Assembly (NCBI RefSeq): GCF_902806685.2
Contig: NC_048550.1
Span: 7,173,383-7,237,382, forward strand
Length of the DNA stretch: 64,000 bases
Origin: Maniola hyperantus
Lineage: Eukaryota > Arthropoda > Insecta > Lepidoptera > Nymphalidae
Reading direction: 5' to 3'
A program made the position numbers and the translations under genes. The stretch's first letter is position 1, and each line of letters begins with the position of its first letter. The notes beneath the pieces are model-generated. The model saw only the letters and a list, made by a program, of their open reading frames with translations. It ran no database searches and was not told where the DNA came from. Below, in pieces: positions 12,938 through 24,061 of this stretch.

Positions 12938-13056
12938 ATCATCATCCTCACTCATACCATCATTTGTCCACTGCTGAGCATGGATCTCTCAGAATGAGAA
13001 GGGCTTAGACCATAATCTACCACACTGGCCAAATGGGCAATGGCAGACTTTACACA
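12938..13056 (-). mobile_element. 3' part of the tRNA-derived SINE
   Basis: In reverse orientation it matches the 3' half of the SINE at 31803: ATCATCATCCTCA, GAGAAGGGCTTAGACCATA, CACACTGGCCAA, GGCAGACTT, TTTACACACA. The tRNA-like head is missing, as expected from 5' truncation. Confidence 0.7.
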
Positions 13057-13087
13057 CATTTGACAAAATTTTAGAGTACTAGGAGAT

Positions 13088-13286
13088 AGATGCCCGCGAC
13101 TTCGTCCGTGTGAGTTTCGATTTTTAAAATTCCCATGGGCACTCTTTGATTTTCCGGAATAAAAAATAGCCTATAACCTTCCCCAGGATGCAAGCCATCT
13201 CTGTACCAAATTTCGTCAAAATCGGTTAAACAGATGGGCCGTAAAAAGCTAGCAGACAGACACACTTTCGCATTTATAATATTGGT
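13088..13286 (-). mobile_element. Non-autonomous Helitron-like element
   Basis: GATGCCCGCGACTTCGTCCG at the left and CACTTTCGCATTTATAATAT at the right, in minus orientation, with GATTTTCCGGAATAAAAAAT and ATCGGTTAAACAGATGGGC inside. Same subfamily as 6111 and 28571. It contains no gene. Confidence 0.75.
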
Positions 13287-13874
13287 ATGAAAGCTGTTTC
13301 CTCACTTTCCTTCACTGTTAAAGCAAGTGATACATATTCTATTGCATTAAACACACTGAGTGTCAAACACAAACCCTCGTATAGAAGGCCAAAGTTTAAC
13401 CACTGGGCTATCATCGCTTTTTCCCATCTAGCTTTTTCCACAGTGGAAAATAGTTATTATGATAATCTAATCTGGCATTCATACAAATGACACCTGACCA
13501 AACACAATGTGTATGGTTTAAAGTTACTGTAGGGAATTAATAACAGACTTAACGAATAAAACGATTTACGATTCCCTGCTAGGAAACAATTTATTTTATT
13601 ATGCACACACTTACTTACTGAGTAGGTACTTACTCATTTGTCAGTAGATTACACTTTTACGGTGTGCCATCTTGCTGCAATAACTACTTATTTAAAGGGT
13701 CAAAAGTCAACAGTAAACTGTTTTTGTAAGACATTAAATGCTATAAGTATAACATAGGTCATTATTCTAATACATATAACAAGTTGCTGAATCTGCCATC
13801 CTATCTAAAAGGGGTAAACAAGTGGGGATAACGGGGATAAGCAGGCGTTACTTGCGGAAATCAATGCCGCTGAA

Positions 13875-14160
13875 ACAGAATCTGAATGGTGCAACATGCA
13901 GCATGCAACATGCACTGCTAAACATCATAGAGAAACCAGCCACCAGGCAAGCAATAAGCACCACCACCATGCAGCACCACCCAAACCCCAAAACGCACTC
14001 GCCGCACGTTTTGCTCCAAAATTGGAGCATCCTCAGGAGATGTAGCCCTTACAATCCACAATTGCAAAGTCTCGCCTGGTGGCTGGTTTCTCCTGCATGT
14101 TAAGCAGTGGCAGGGCAGGCGGTGCATGTCGCATGCTGCATGCTGCACCATACAGATTTG
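13875..14160. repeat. Foldback element with GAGAAACCAGCC arms
   Basis: Left arm AATGGTGCAACATGCAGCAT and the reverse complement of the right arm ATGGTGCAGCATGCAGCAT match. Further in, GAGAAACCAGCCACCAGGC occurs as a perfect 19-bp inverted pair. The middle contains the small palindrome GCTCCAAAATTGGAGC. Open frames here on both strands are by-products of the repeat. A related right arm lies at 34107-34195. Confidence 0.75.
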
Positions 14161-14769
14161 ATATGTTTCAACTGATTATACCTACCTAGCAAATTAAGCT
14201 TTTGGGTCATTGTATATCTTATCTATACTTATCACCAACACAACAGGATGTCAGGAATTGTTTGTACATAAAACTCAAAGTCTACTTTATAAATTTATCA
14301 ACAGGACTCAAAGTGGCCTTATCACTATGATAGTAACTATGTGCCTTATGGCAAACTTTTAGGTAATTTCAAGCTAATTAGCACTGGTAGTTGTTTATTA
14401 CTTAATAAACCAGATCAATGTCTTGCAAATAAGATAACCATGATCTACTTAATTTTTTAATTTATTTTAAGTACTAATCTCCATTAATTAAAGTCAGTAC
14501 CTAAGAGCTTACTAAAGATCATTCAAGGTGTTATGATCATTTTTGTAATAAGTAAGTACCTACTTAACTAAATATTTAAGTAATTAAAGTATTTTTAAGC
14601 ATTAAGTAAAAGTAAGTAGCTAACAAGTATGCAAGAGGACTCTATCAAGGTTTAATTAATTCATTAAGTAATTTATCAATATCACTGAAAATCTTTTACT
14701 TAAATTCCAGACAAAAATGTTGCCTATTTACCTACTTAAGTAAATAAAATAAATTAAGTGACAGAATAC

Positions 14770-14925
14770 TGAATAGTTAATGATGATGATGATGCAAAAA
14801 ATGTGGTACTGTAGTCCAATCTAAAGCTGCAAAATAGCAGTTTGTGGCGTTTTCCTTACAAGAGACCTATGTCCAGCTGTGAACCTGGACATGTATCGGT
14901 TGAAAATGATGATGATGATGATCGG
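14770..14925 (+). mobile_element. Retroposon 3' tail with GAT microsatellite
   Basis: The phrase GAGACCTATGTCCAGCTGTG and a terminal GATGATGATGATGAT run are the usual 3' end of lepidopteran LINE copies. Another short GATGATGATGAT run precedes it at 14762. The coding part is absent. Confidence 0.5.
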
Positions 14926-15119
14926 TTGATAATGATAAAGATGATGACCTATATATATTTAAATAGTTAATCCACTTTCATCCAAACATTTTCCATTGGG
15001 AATTGCCCATTTTGTTGCTTGCATTCCAATTTGTTAGCTATTCCTATCCTAAATCTAATGTTATGACTAACTCTCATCATTATATGCCAAGTTATGAGTC
15101 ACTTCCAGACTCCCAGGTA

Positions 15120-15290
15120 CAGTATGCGGCAGAAAATAATGTACATCGACTTTTAGAATGACATTTCGGTTTTGTGGAGCGTTGTCTCTGTCACTCATAC
15201 CTATAAGACAGTCAGTCTCAACGACAGGGACAACACTCTACAAATCTGCTATCTCCTTCTAAAGATTGACGTACTTTCGGCCGCGTACTG
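15120..15290. repeat. MITE with TA target sites (GCGGC family), copy 1
   Basis: Ends CAGTATGCGGCAGAAA and, inverted, CAGTACGCGGCCGAAA are flanked by TA on both sides, as in Tc1/mariner-type insertions. A diverged relative lies at 27445-27609. It has no coding capacity. The superfamily is inferred from the TA flanks only. Confidence 0.6.
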
Positions 15291-15321
15291 TAGTTACTAT
15301 TTAGGTAGAAGCATCAGGTAA

Positions 15322-15498
15322 TCTAAATATATAAAAGGAAAAGGTGACTGACTGACTGACTGACTGATCTATCAACGTAGCTATTATGACGTAGCCATCC
15401 GCTAAGAAAGGATTTTTGAAAATTCAACTCCTAAGCGGGGGAAATAGGGGTTTGAAAATGGTGTAGTCCACGCGGACGAAGTCGCAAGCGTAAGCTAG
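15322..15498 (+). mobile_element. Lep1-type non-autonomous Helitron
   Basis: Starts A^TCTAAATATATAAAAGG, carries a (GACT) tandem, and ends GCGTAAGCTAG^T. Compared with 38511-38738 it lacks about 50 bp in the middle. Termini fit the Helitron rule exactly. Confidence 0.8.
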
Positions 15499-15533
15499 TA
15501 GTATGTAAAACTAGATGATACCTGTGATGTACC

Positions 15534-15703
15534 TGATGTGGATTTAAGTTTTTAAAATCCCACGGGAACTCTGGTATTTTCCAGGTTAAAAAATGTCTAT
15601 ATCTGACTCTGGGATGCAAGCTACCTCTGTCCAAGTCTGTCTGATGGGTAGTGAAAAGGTAACCAACAGACAGATAGACACTTTCGCGTATTTATAATAT
15701 ATC
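15534..15703 (-). mobile_element. Truncated Helitron-like element
   Basis: Minus orientation: GTGGATTTAAGTTTTTAAAA near the 3' side and GACACTTTCGCGTATTTATA at the other end. The CTAG end is missing, so it is a decayed copy. Confidence 0.6.
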
Positions 15704-15772
15704 AATAGTTGTATGGAGTTGTAAACAGCTAAATGAATATTTTCATCTTTTGTTAGGTCAATATTAATTTTA

Positions 15773-15832
15773 CTAGCTGATGCCCGCGACTTCGTCGGAG
15801 TGGATTTACATTTTTCAAAATCCCGCGTGCGT
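15773..15832 (-). mobile_element. Helitron 3' end, broken by a MITE
   Basis: CTAGCTGATGCCCGCGACTT starts at 15773 (minus-strand 3' terminus). The copy stops after about 60 bp, where the inverted-repeat element 15833-16013 begins, which indicates a later insertion or a breakpoint there. Confidence 0.65.
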
Positions 15833-16013
15833 AGGGTGCGTTTCCACTGACGCGGAGTTGGGTGGAGTGGAGCGGAGCGGATCGTGAATTGTGTGTGTGA
15901 ATTCATTCATCACACAGTTTCCTCTGAAATAGAGTGGGGTTTTCGAGCACTGTGATTGATTGGCCAATTCACGGTCACTCCCCCCAGCTCCGCGTCAGTG
16001 GAAACGCACTCTT
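15833..16013. repeat. MITE with GTGCGTTTCCACTGACGCGG ends, 67 bp before exon 2
   Basis: AGGGTGCGTTTCCACTGACG at the left and the same sequence inverted (CGTCAGTGGAAACGCACTCT) at the right. The arms extend on both sides into GTGGAGTG-like and CACGGTCACT-like sequence. No clear target duplication was identified. It sits immediately upstream of the exon 2 acceptor region. Confidence 0.75.
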
Positions 16014-16080
16014 ATGATCCACAGCTGAAGACCAACGAGGCAGTCAATGTAGACAGTGCTAAAATGTAATGTGTTTACAG

Positions 16081-16184
16081 GGAGGCGAGCGGAGCGGGTG
16101 GCGGGGCCGGCAGCGGCGGGCTGCTGGCCATGAACGCCACCCAGGTGCAGTGCGAGCCCCACGACTCGGTCGTTCTCATCAAAT
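16081..16184 (+). CDS. RhoGEF-like gene, exon 2
   Basis: Acceptor TGTTTACAG/GG at 16080/16081 and donor AAAT/GTAAGT at 16184/16185. The 104-nt exon is GC-rich, unlike its flanks. It encodes residues 16-49: a glycine/serine/alanine stretch (EASGAGGGAGSGG), then LLAMNATQVQCEPHDSVVLI followed by K, and leaves one base that completes Tyr with exon 3. An in-frame ATG at 16130 (residue 32) is an alternative start with good context. No domain is recognised here; the glycine-rich part is likely disordered. Exon status is supported by both splice sites, codon-like composition and frame continuity with exons 1 and 3. Confidence 0.75.
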
Positions 16185-16255
16185 GTAAGTTACTTCTCAA
16201 CAACATGACCCCCAAGGTAGGTATGGAATAGGAAAAGAAATGGTAAAGTATGTGT

Positions 16256-16263
16256 GTCTCGCC
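16256..16263. repeat. 8-bp target duplication, left (GTCTCGCC)
   Basis: Identical to 16764-16771 and directly abutting the terminal inverted repeats of the element between them. Confidence 0.85.
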
Positions 16264-16763
16264 CATAGAGCAGAAACAAAGAGGAGATGTTGTATTAAGA
16301 TTTCCCTATGAAATATCGAGTGACATTTTGCGGGGTGAGGGGTTGTGGAACGCCGCCCACTTCTCAATTTTCCATCTGCGGGTTAGTAGCAAAACTACTC
16401 GCTTAGCGACCTAACATCGATATATTGATGTCACTACATAGTTCAGCTATCTCACACTAGATGTCAATAATCTAGAACTATTTTAATAATTACGTATAAA
16501 ATTACTTACAAATGAAATGTGATACCATTCATAGCATCAGAACGTCTGTCTGAATAACTTTGACACGATAAAACACAACACTTCATCCTTTTGTTCTTAA
16601 AAACGCGAAAACACACCGATAATACGAGTCTCAATATATGTGAACCTGACGAACGCAGACAGCATACTAACAAAGGCCCCGCCCACAGTGATGACGTCAG
16701 GACCTAGTTGAAAATCACAGTGCACAGTTGCTTAGGCCAACTCCTCTTTGTTTCTGCTCTATG
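16264..16763. mobile_element. Non-autonomous hAT element, 500 bp
   Basis: Termini CATAGAGCAGAAACAAAGAG are perfect inverted repeats (right end CTCTTTGTTTCTGCTCTATG) and the element is flanked by the 8-bp direct duplication GTCTCGCC. An 8-bp duplication with short inverted termini is the hallmark of the hAT superfamily. The interior has no open frame of note. The termini differ from those of the intact hAT at 59996, so another, unseen transposase must have moved it. It lies 80 bp downstream of exon 2. Confidence 0.85.
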
Positions 16764-16771
16764 GTCTCGCC
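16764..16771. repeat. 8-bp target duplication, right (GTCTCGCC)
   Basis: Direct copy of 16256-16263, adjoining the right end of the 500-bp hAT-type element. Confidence 0.85.
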
Positions 16772-17232
16772 ACGAAGACAAGAGTGAACTAGAGGGAGGG
16801 AACTCTCGGTTTGATCTCGAATCGACGACATGTCAAATATTAGGCTATAGTGACGTAAAATCAAAGAAAAATAGGGCTACTTTAGGGCTACCTGCGTCAT
16901 TTGACGCCTGCCAGTGACGTCGAAGCCTCGATGTTTTGTTACAAGTTCCTTGAAAATACGTTCCGAAGTAGTCAGAACTATTTGTATGCTTGCAATAGAT
17001 TGACATCATGCTGACCCGGTATTAAAGGCAGTAGATACCATTTCTACTACATTATTCTGAATTCTGTGAATTGTATGCCATGATCAGAACAATACTGTAT
17101 ATATAGGTACAAATAACAAACGAATATAACAAATAACATTGGTGACGGATGATGCAGTTACACAGTATCAATAGATTGATGTGTCATCGATCCCTAAACT
17201 AACCAATAAGTAGTCCAGTAAATATAATACTA

Positions 17233-17387
17233 CATTGCGACAAGGCTATCTTGGCGCGTGGTGAAAATCGGAACAAGCGTTGCCGTCAAGTGCCCCTTTG
17301 ATCTTGTTTGCATATTCTAAGCCTTTGATCTCCAACAGCGTCCCCCTGTCAATGTCATTGAAGTGCCAAGAGAGCCTTGTCGCACTG
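17233..17387. repeat. TA-flanked MITE (GTGCGACAAGGC family), copy 1
   Basis: Left CATTGCGACAAGGCTATCTT and inverted right CAGTGCGACAAGGCTCTCTT, flanked by TA on each side. Copy 2 at 46270-46455 shares ends and interior (TTGATCTTGTTTG, CCAACAGCG, CTGTCAATGTCATT). The TA flanks suggest Tc1/mariner-type mobilisation. Confidence 0.75.
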
Positions 17388-17859
17388 TACCAAATAAGAG
17401 TGAATAGACATGTTCTAGCGCAGCTGAAACTTCATTCCTTAGCTATCAGATTAATTTTGCTTATTTTGCTTTTCTCATGCTGATTATATATTCATGGAAC
17501 CAATTAAAATACTATCGCAATCCTTACGTCAAAGTTAGATTAGTGAGACAAATCCTACGCACTGCCCACGACACTCCAATTTTAAGCTTTAATCGCTGAT
17601 AGGGCTTTAGAAATTTAGGTCATACGCAAGGTTAACCTGTTAGTAGTATAGTAGTTAAGACTATTATCTAATTTAATGAAATGGACTGCATTATAAGGTG
17701 TCAGTATACTTGGAGAATTTATTACTTGGTGGTCTAGTCGATAAAGGACTAGAAACCGAACGTCCTGTCGGTGATGGATTAACTAACATCCTCTTCAAAC
17801 TAACATGGCATCCACTCAAAAGTGTGTTTTGTAAAAACGGCTATAGTAAAAGTGGAATC

Positions 17860-17950
17860 CCTTAAACGTATAATTCACGACAACTAAGTTTCTTTCTTCA
17901 TTGTGTTAATAAAATGTATTTATGTAGTTATTTAAAAAAAAAAAAAAAAA
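17860..17950 (+). mobile_element. Poly(A)-ended retroposed 3' end
   Basis: AATAAA at 17908-17913 is followed 20 bp later by a run of 17 A (17934-17950). This order of signal and tail is what a reverse-transcribed mRNA or LINE transcript leaves. The parent sequence was not recognised and the 5' limit is uncertain. Confidence 0.45.
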
Positions 17951-18603
17951 CTAGTAGTGATGATTGATATGTACAAAGCAAAATCAAAATGTAGGTAGGT
18001 AATTAACTCACAACTGAACGAAACATTTTCTGCATGGAAATGACAAAAATACGTCAATAATGTAAGTCGTTCTTAACTTTTAAGATACTGTTTAGTATTC
18101 GGTGGTTACGATTTTAACTTTACTTAATTTTGATGGGATCAGAAGTAAGGTACAGTTGAAAAAGGTTAAAATTTTACCGTAGTCATTAAAATAACATCTG
18201 AGACCCAAATTGCTGAGACCAAATGTTTTATGTACATAAAATCACCCCTCCAAATAACAATCTTAGCCGACGGAGCTTACACCAGACTTACGACTATGTT
18301 TAAATGTGTTTCTCTTAATATTATTTTTAGAATTAACTCCATTACTTCGTCGACGACTATTTGCTGGCAAGATCATTTGAAATAGTTATTGAAAGCTCAG
18401 GGGGATATTTCTTTGCAATAATACTCGAGAATCACATCAAACTCATATTTTATTCTTTGTATGCTTTTACTTCTCATCTCATCTCATAATCATATAATCA
18501 CATAATCACAATATAACAACTTCATAACTTAAACACAACTATGATTGACAAAAGACTGAGCCCTGGTTATCCAAAACATCTGTATTAAATACAAGTCGTT
18601 ACC

Positions 18604-18848
18604 ACTTCCAAACAGTAATAATTGCCTTTGTCAATATACGTCTTTTATGCAACGTATTGACAAAAGATAATGACATATTTGATAAGGTATATTGACGTGC
18701 CTACACTGTAGTTTTCATGACATCCACTTCCGGACAATAATAATTACTTTTGTCAATATACGTCTTGTCATGAAACGTATATTGACAACAGTATAACGAC
18801 ATGTTCAATAAGGTATATTGACGTGGCTACACTGTTGTTTCATGACGT
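18604..18848. repeat. Two-copy tandem repeat, 122-bp period
   Basis: Units start with ACTTCC at 18604 and 18726. Both contain TTTGTCAATATACGTCTT, an inverted ACGTAT(AT)TGACA, and AAGGTATATTGACGTG, so the motif TCAATATACGT or its complement occurs three times per unit. Confidence 0.8.
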
Positions 18849-20044
18849 TGTATACTGGCAAGTGATAAGAATAATAATTATCCCCGAAATTCTAACATTA
18901 TGTAGTTGTGAATTTATGTACTTACGTATCTAGTATCTGCTGCATAATCTTATGTTTTTTATGATGCAATATTTTGTGTTTGTAAACAAATTGTATTTCT
19001 ACATATAGAAAATGTGGGTTAGTTACACGCATTAAGTGATTGTTTAAACTAATTGATAATATCGCTGATATAAGATGGCAGTTTCTCTTTAGCTTCTGTA
19101 GTTTGTAGCCTGTTATTAGTATTTAGATTATACAATTACTTAAGAATTCAGTAAGAAATTAAAGCCGTGAGTTGTTCCGATTTTATTGGTCCCTCGAGCC
19201 GGATTTCATGCATAAGATGCCATTATGATTTTACTAAATTGCAATTCACAGAAATAGCTACTATTGTGTTTATATTTGTCCTCGAAAGTTCCCCCGTTGC
19301 GCCGGCCCGGCTTGCTCTCAATTGATGCGGGAGGCGCACAGTCACAATTAACTTCGTGAACTTAATAATTGTACGGACGAGCATTGCCGTTTGATATTTT
19401 TTCCTCAGTTAGTTGGTAGGCTTACCAATTGTCATAGTTAACAGCAATTATTATGCAAATCCGGCTTAGTTCTAAACGGTCTGTGCAGTGCGTTGCACGT
19501 TGCGAACGATGCATTACCCAATAAGTTACAGTAATGTGAGAGGACCGAATTTTCGTTGTGATTGTGCCAGTGTTCAGTTTCGCGATGCAGTTTACGCTGG
19601 TCATTGTTGTAAACAAAGTTAAGTTATGTCCCGTTACAGAGGAACCCTTCAAACAAATAGGTACGTCATATTATTTCTCATATTCTTTTTCAAGTAGTTT
19701 CAAGTTTTATGAATGAAGACGGGCGTCTGGTTTTACGCCGGACTATGCCTGACTAGTTTCGAGCCCGATCTGGGTCCTTTGTCATAAGCTGGGACGCGGA
19801 CGCGTACAGAAGCGAACTGAACTGCTCAGTTCGATTCGAACGGGTCAAAACACTAGATTCCAATTGACCTAACGTTAACTAAACTAGGATTTTGTAGTTT
19901 TGTAGTTAGCCTTGTGCTTTTGTAGAATTACAATTCTATCCATATGCATAATTATCCATAAATAGTAAAGTTTCATCGCGAGATTTATTCATCTCATTAA
20001 AAGACCTGGAGAATGATGTTACTGTTTATCAAAGAGCTTTAGAT

Positions 20045-20110
20045 TTTCAAAAATACCACTGGATTTTTGAAAATCTAAATCGACGTGGACGAAGTCGCAG
20101 CATCAGCTAG
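20045..20110 (+). mobile_element. Helitron 3' end fragment
   Basis: Ends GACGAAGTCGCAGCATCAGCTAG before T, the CTAG terminus of the family. Only the last 65 bp or so remain. Confidence 0.6.
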
Positions 20111-20729
20111 TAATACTATAAAGCGAGAAACACAGAATATTAGCTAATTCAGTATACATTGTTCAGTCTACTTCAGTAGATGTAGTGACATTATTTTTTC
20201 TGTTCCGTGATTACAATCCACTTTGGATGTCCGTTTTATGTCTTCATTCCAGGTCTCAATCTGATATGAAAGTGAATACCTTTGCTCTGTAGTGTAAATA
20301 TTAATAGAATGTTCTGTATGATCGATTACACTTCGAGTTTAAATGAGAGTAATCAAGCGCAAATAGATAAAAAACTAAAGTGGAAGTTATTTGATCTAGT
20401 GCGATAAAACTCGTTATCAATCGCTAATTCACGATAGAGACGGTTGGTACGAATCTTCGATTCACTATTTATGAATGACGAACAAAACCATTTAATTTAA
20501 CCGGTTAATGAATTAATGAGGAAAAGGTAAACTATGAGTCAACTGATTAATTCATTCATCGATTCCCTACTAGAGTCGCTAAGTCGGTATAATAAAACGA
20601 TAACATTTAAACGGACCATGACATTTGGCATAGTCATAATTAATAAAATCGTAACGGCAAAAGAGATTAGGCATTCGATTGCAATTAAGTAATTTATTAT
20701 TATTCAAATAAGTGATATGATTATGGTAT

Positions 20730-21148
20730 TTAGGGTTCCTTACCTCAAAAGGAAAAAAGGAACCCTTATAGGATCACTCTGTTATCCGTCTGTCAAGAAA
20801 ACCTATAGGGTACTTCCCGTTGACCTAGAATCATGAAATTTGGTAGGAACTAGGTAGGTAAGTCATATAGCACAAGTAAAGGAATAAATCCGAAAACCGT
20901 GAATTTGTGGTTACATCACCAAAAACAATTAAAATGTGTTCATGAACAAATAATACGTAGGTATTTCCATTGCAAAGTATACCAAGTGGGGAATCATATG
21001 AAAGGGCTTTAGCTGTAAGTTCTGAAACAGATTTTTATTTATTTTTATGCATAACCGTTTTTGATTTATCATGCAAAATGTCGGAAAAATACGACTGTAT
21101 TACGGAACCCTCGGTGCGTGAGTCTGACTCACACTTGGCCGGTTTGTT
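20730..21148 (-). repeat. GGTTCCGTACC-type dispersed repeat, near full length
   Basis: Runs from TTAGGGTTCCTTACCTCAAA to CTCACACTTGGCCGGTTTG. The other end of this family reads ACCGGCCAAGTGCGAGTC when viewed on the minus strand. The order of internal blocks matches the copies at 30749 and 36392. It contains no gene; the open frame inside is a repeat by-product. Confidence 0.75.
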
Positions 21149-21796
21149 TTAGACAAGATTTTAAAGTTTAAATGAAGAATAAAACACAAAAGATAATGAC
21201 ATAACATGTATTAATTAACTAAAGTATTAGGTATTAAAGGAACAGGAAATCCTTAAATTTAATAAGTACTTAATATATTGTTAATAAAATCTATAAAATG
21301 TCTAATAGGTCAAGAACATAGACAAGTCATGTAAATAGACTACAGTTAAGCTGTTAACCTTTAAATGACAGCTAATGAAATGGTCAGACATAGGGCGCAA
21401 TCTAGACTTCTATATGTATTCTGTATAACAAGCCTAGACAGCATTTATGCAAAGCCTGGGAATCTATTTTGACATTTTATTAGTTAGTTAAATATATATA
21501 CTATACTATAGTTAAAATAATCTAAGAAGTCCATTTTGGCACAACTAGAGGTGATAACTAAGTAAACAAATAGAAATTAGAATAACCAAAGAAACCGATC
21601 TTTATGAAGTTTTTGCTAAGCTAGTATGAAAAGTACAATTATGTAGGTATAAGGTATATAATTATACGTATTACTTACTTACATATATATATTATTACTT
21701 ATAATGTATATTTAATTATATTTCGAAATAAAGATAGAAGCTGAGATAAAAATATTTATTATGATTTGAATTTGAATAGTTATATAGGTAAGTAAT

Positions 21797-21925
21797 CACT
21801 ACCCATATTATAAATGCGAAAGTGTTTGTTTGTTGGTTTATTGCTTTGTTCCTGTAAAATCAAAGAGTTCCCACGGCATTTTTGGAAACCTAATTTCACG
21901 CGAATGAAGTCGCGGGCATCAGCTA
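21797..21925 (+). mobile_element. Internally deleted Helitron-like element
   Basis: CCCATATTATAAATGCGAAA at the left and GAAGTCGCGGGCATCAGCTA at the right with much of the middle missing. Confidence 0.65.
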
Positions 21926-22076
21926 ATATCGTTATAATCTAATCACCTGGTAGTGGTACTATCAACTGTGGTAATCGCGAGTAATTTAATCATAATAATA
22001 CTGAATAAATATTGAATAAGTTTCCTATCGACACATTGCCCCCATCCATTAGATATTAATTGAAAATAAATACACT

Positions 22077-22287
22077 AACTGATGCCCGTGACTTCGTTCG
22101 CAGGGATTTAGGTTTTAAAAATCCCTTGGGAACTCTTTCATTTTTCGGGATAAAAAATAGCCTATCTCACTCTCCAAGTCTTTAACTATACCCATGCCAA
22201 AAATCACTTTAATCCGTTGCTCCGTTGCGACGTGGTTGAAGGACAAACCAACAAACAAACACACTTTCGCATTTATAATCAGGGTAG
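22077..22287 (-). mobile_element. Non-autonomous Helitron-like element
   Basis: Minus orientation: TGATGCCCGTGACTTCGTTC to CACTTTCGCATTTATAATCA, with CACTCTCCAAGTCTTTAACT and GTTGCTCCGTTGCGACGTGG inside. The terminal CTAG is mutated. Confidence 0.7.
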
Positions 22288-22604
22288 GTACTGATTTGGA
22301 CTAACAGTTTTAGGTTACGTTTTATGTGTGTGGTATTGGAAATCGGTGTTATTAAACTAAATTGATCATGATGCCTAATCGAAATAACACACTTTTCATA
22401 TGAATGTGATGAAATTTACTTTTTTTATTGCAAAATAGGCGCTTGACGACAATCATGCTTAATAAAAAGCCATGATGAGGTCTAGGTTGGAGAGCGCTTG
22501 CCTAGAAGATGCCTGTTACTTATTACAAATTATACTTAGGGATATTATTACAAAACTGCCTTTCCTCCTTATAAATGCCGATGCGAGGACACTTAGGAAG
22601 GGAT

Positions 22605-22641
22605 AACTTACTATTTTCGTAGCTTACGAAAATAGTAAGTT
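22605..22641. repeat. Perfect 17-bp hairpin
   Basis: AACTTACTATTTTCGTA, loop GCT, then its exact reverse complement. It stands outside any repeat I recognise. Confidence 0.85.
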
Positions 22642-23217
22642 GACTAGCATAGACTAGCTTGAAAAAGCAACGTTCCTATTGATGTATGTCACTGTTCACA
22701 TAATAGGTATAGTAAACCCTCGCTACATACGCATCCACGCTCATTCCTTATGACAAGACAACCTTATAATAAGGCTGATCTACTATACTATTAGGTATTT
22801 ACTATTAGGTATCTATCTATGAATAAACGTAGTTATAATATTATGTGAGAAAATATGGTAACTAGAATGACATTCTTTAGTTTCCCGAGTTTGTCAAACT
22901 TTTCTGGGAATTTATACATCTACCTGAAGTTACTCATTGTGGTTAAATATTTTACTAAGACGATTCACTATGAAATGGATGACAGTTTATACTTTGCACC
23001 AATACGTAGGTAGGTATTCGTTGACTGTTGTCCGTTGATATTGGTTATTCCCTACGAATAACTAAACATTGTCATTCGTAGTTTATTCCAATGCCTAAAT
23101 ATTTTGTTCTAGCTACTGGCAGAATTTACGTGAAATCATATAATTTTTATTCTGGTACATAGCCCTTATTTACAAATAGACTTATACAAGATACATAATA
23201 TATAATATATACTTAAC

Positions 23218-23400
23218 TATCACGGTAAACAAAAACCTTGTGAGGAAACCTACATGCACGAGAGTTCTTCATATTTTTTAAAGAACGTTTAAGTGCGGAA
23301 ACCAGCCCTGAATGAAGAAGAAGAAGAAGCCTATGGCCAAACCCTTCTCATTCTAAGAGTAGACCCTTGATTCGTGTTGAGCCGGCAATTTGATGATGTC
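23218..23400 (+). mobile_element. 5'-truncated tRNA-derived SINE
   Basis: Shares with 31803-32163 the blocks CTTGTGAGGAAACCTACATG, GAGAGTTCTTC, CTATGGCCAAACCCTTCTCA and GAGCCGGCAATTTGATGATG. It has an internal GAAGAA run and lacks the tRNA-like head. Confidence 0.65.
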
Positions 23401-24061
23401 AGGAGGTAGAATATATCTTAGAATACTTATTATAATATTAGAATACTTTTTTTTTGAAATGGGTAGGGCTTGATAAAATTCACATGTCAAACAAGCAGGT
23501 CAAAACGATATCATTCAATGATAAACACCTGACAGCTCGATTCCTATCACACATCATTTATAGGTACCAATACCTAAACTGTGGCTCGGGGCTGATGACC
23601 TGATTAGACAGACATGACCTCGGTGTAAACAGCAAAATTGCAGGTCCAACATGGGTCCAACACGAATCGATTTACGGTCGGTCAGTGCCGCTTTATCTCT
23701 AGGCATCGTATCGAGATCAGAGCCGCCGCCCTGCACGCCCCGTCACTCATATAGTCATTGTTTGAACCTAGGTCTGCATGATTCATGCCGCCATATTGCA
23801 AGTTTTAGATAAGAATGCAGCAAATAGGGCGTTGCGGGCAAACAATTATATTGAAGAGTTATTATGCCTTTGACATAGATTGTACGGGACCTGGTTTTCT
23901 TGATAATAATATTATAGTCAGGATATACGAGGTAACTAATTAATGATCAATATTTTAGACATGTTACGGATGTTAACTAGGTCTCTAAGTGTCCGTATAC
24001 CTTGCCTTTTAATAACCTCATAATTAATTATTATTATTCTGTACCTATGGGCATACATATG

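Larger units (their letters stand above)
11205..16080 (+). other. Intron 1 of the RhoGEF-like gene
   Basis: Runs from GTGAGT to TGTTTACAG. About half of it is recognisable transposon-derived DNA, listed separately. The rest is AT-rich with AAGT and GTAGGTA low-complexity runs. No exon was found inside. Confidence 0.5.
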
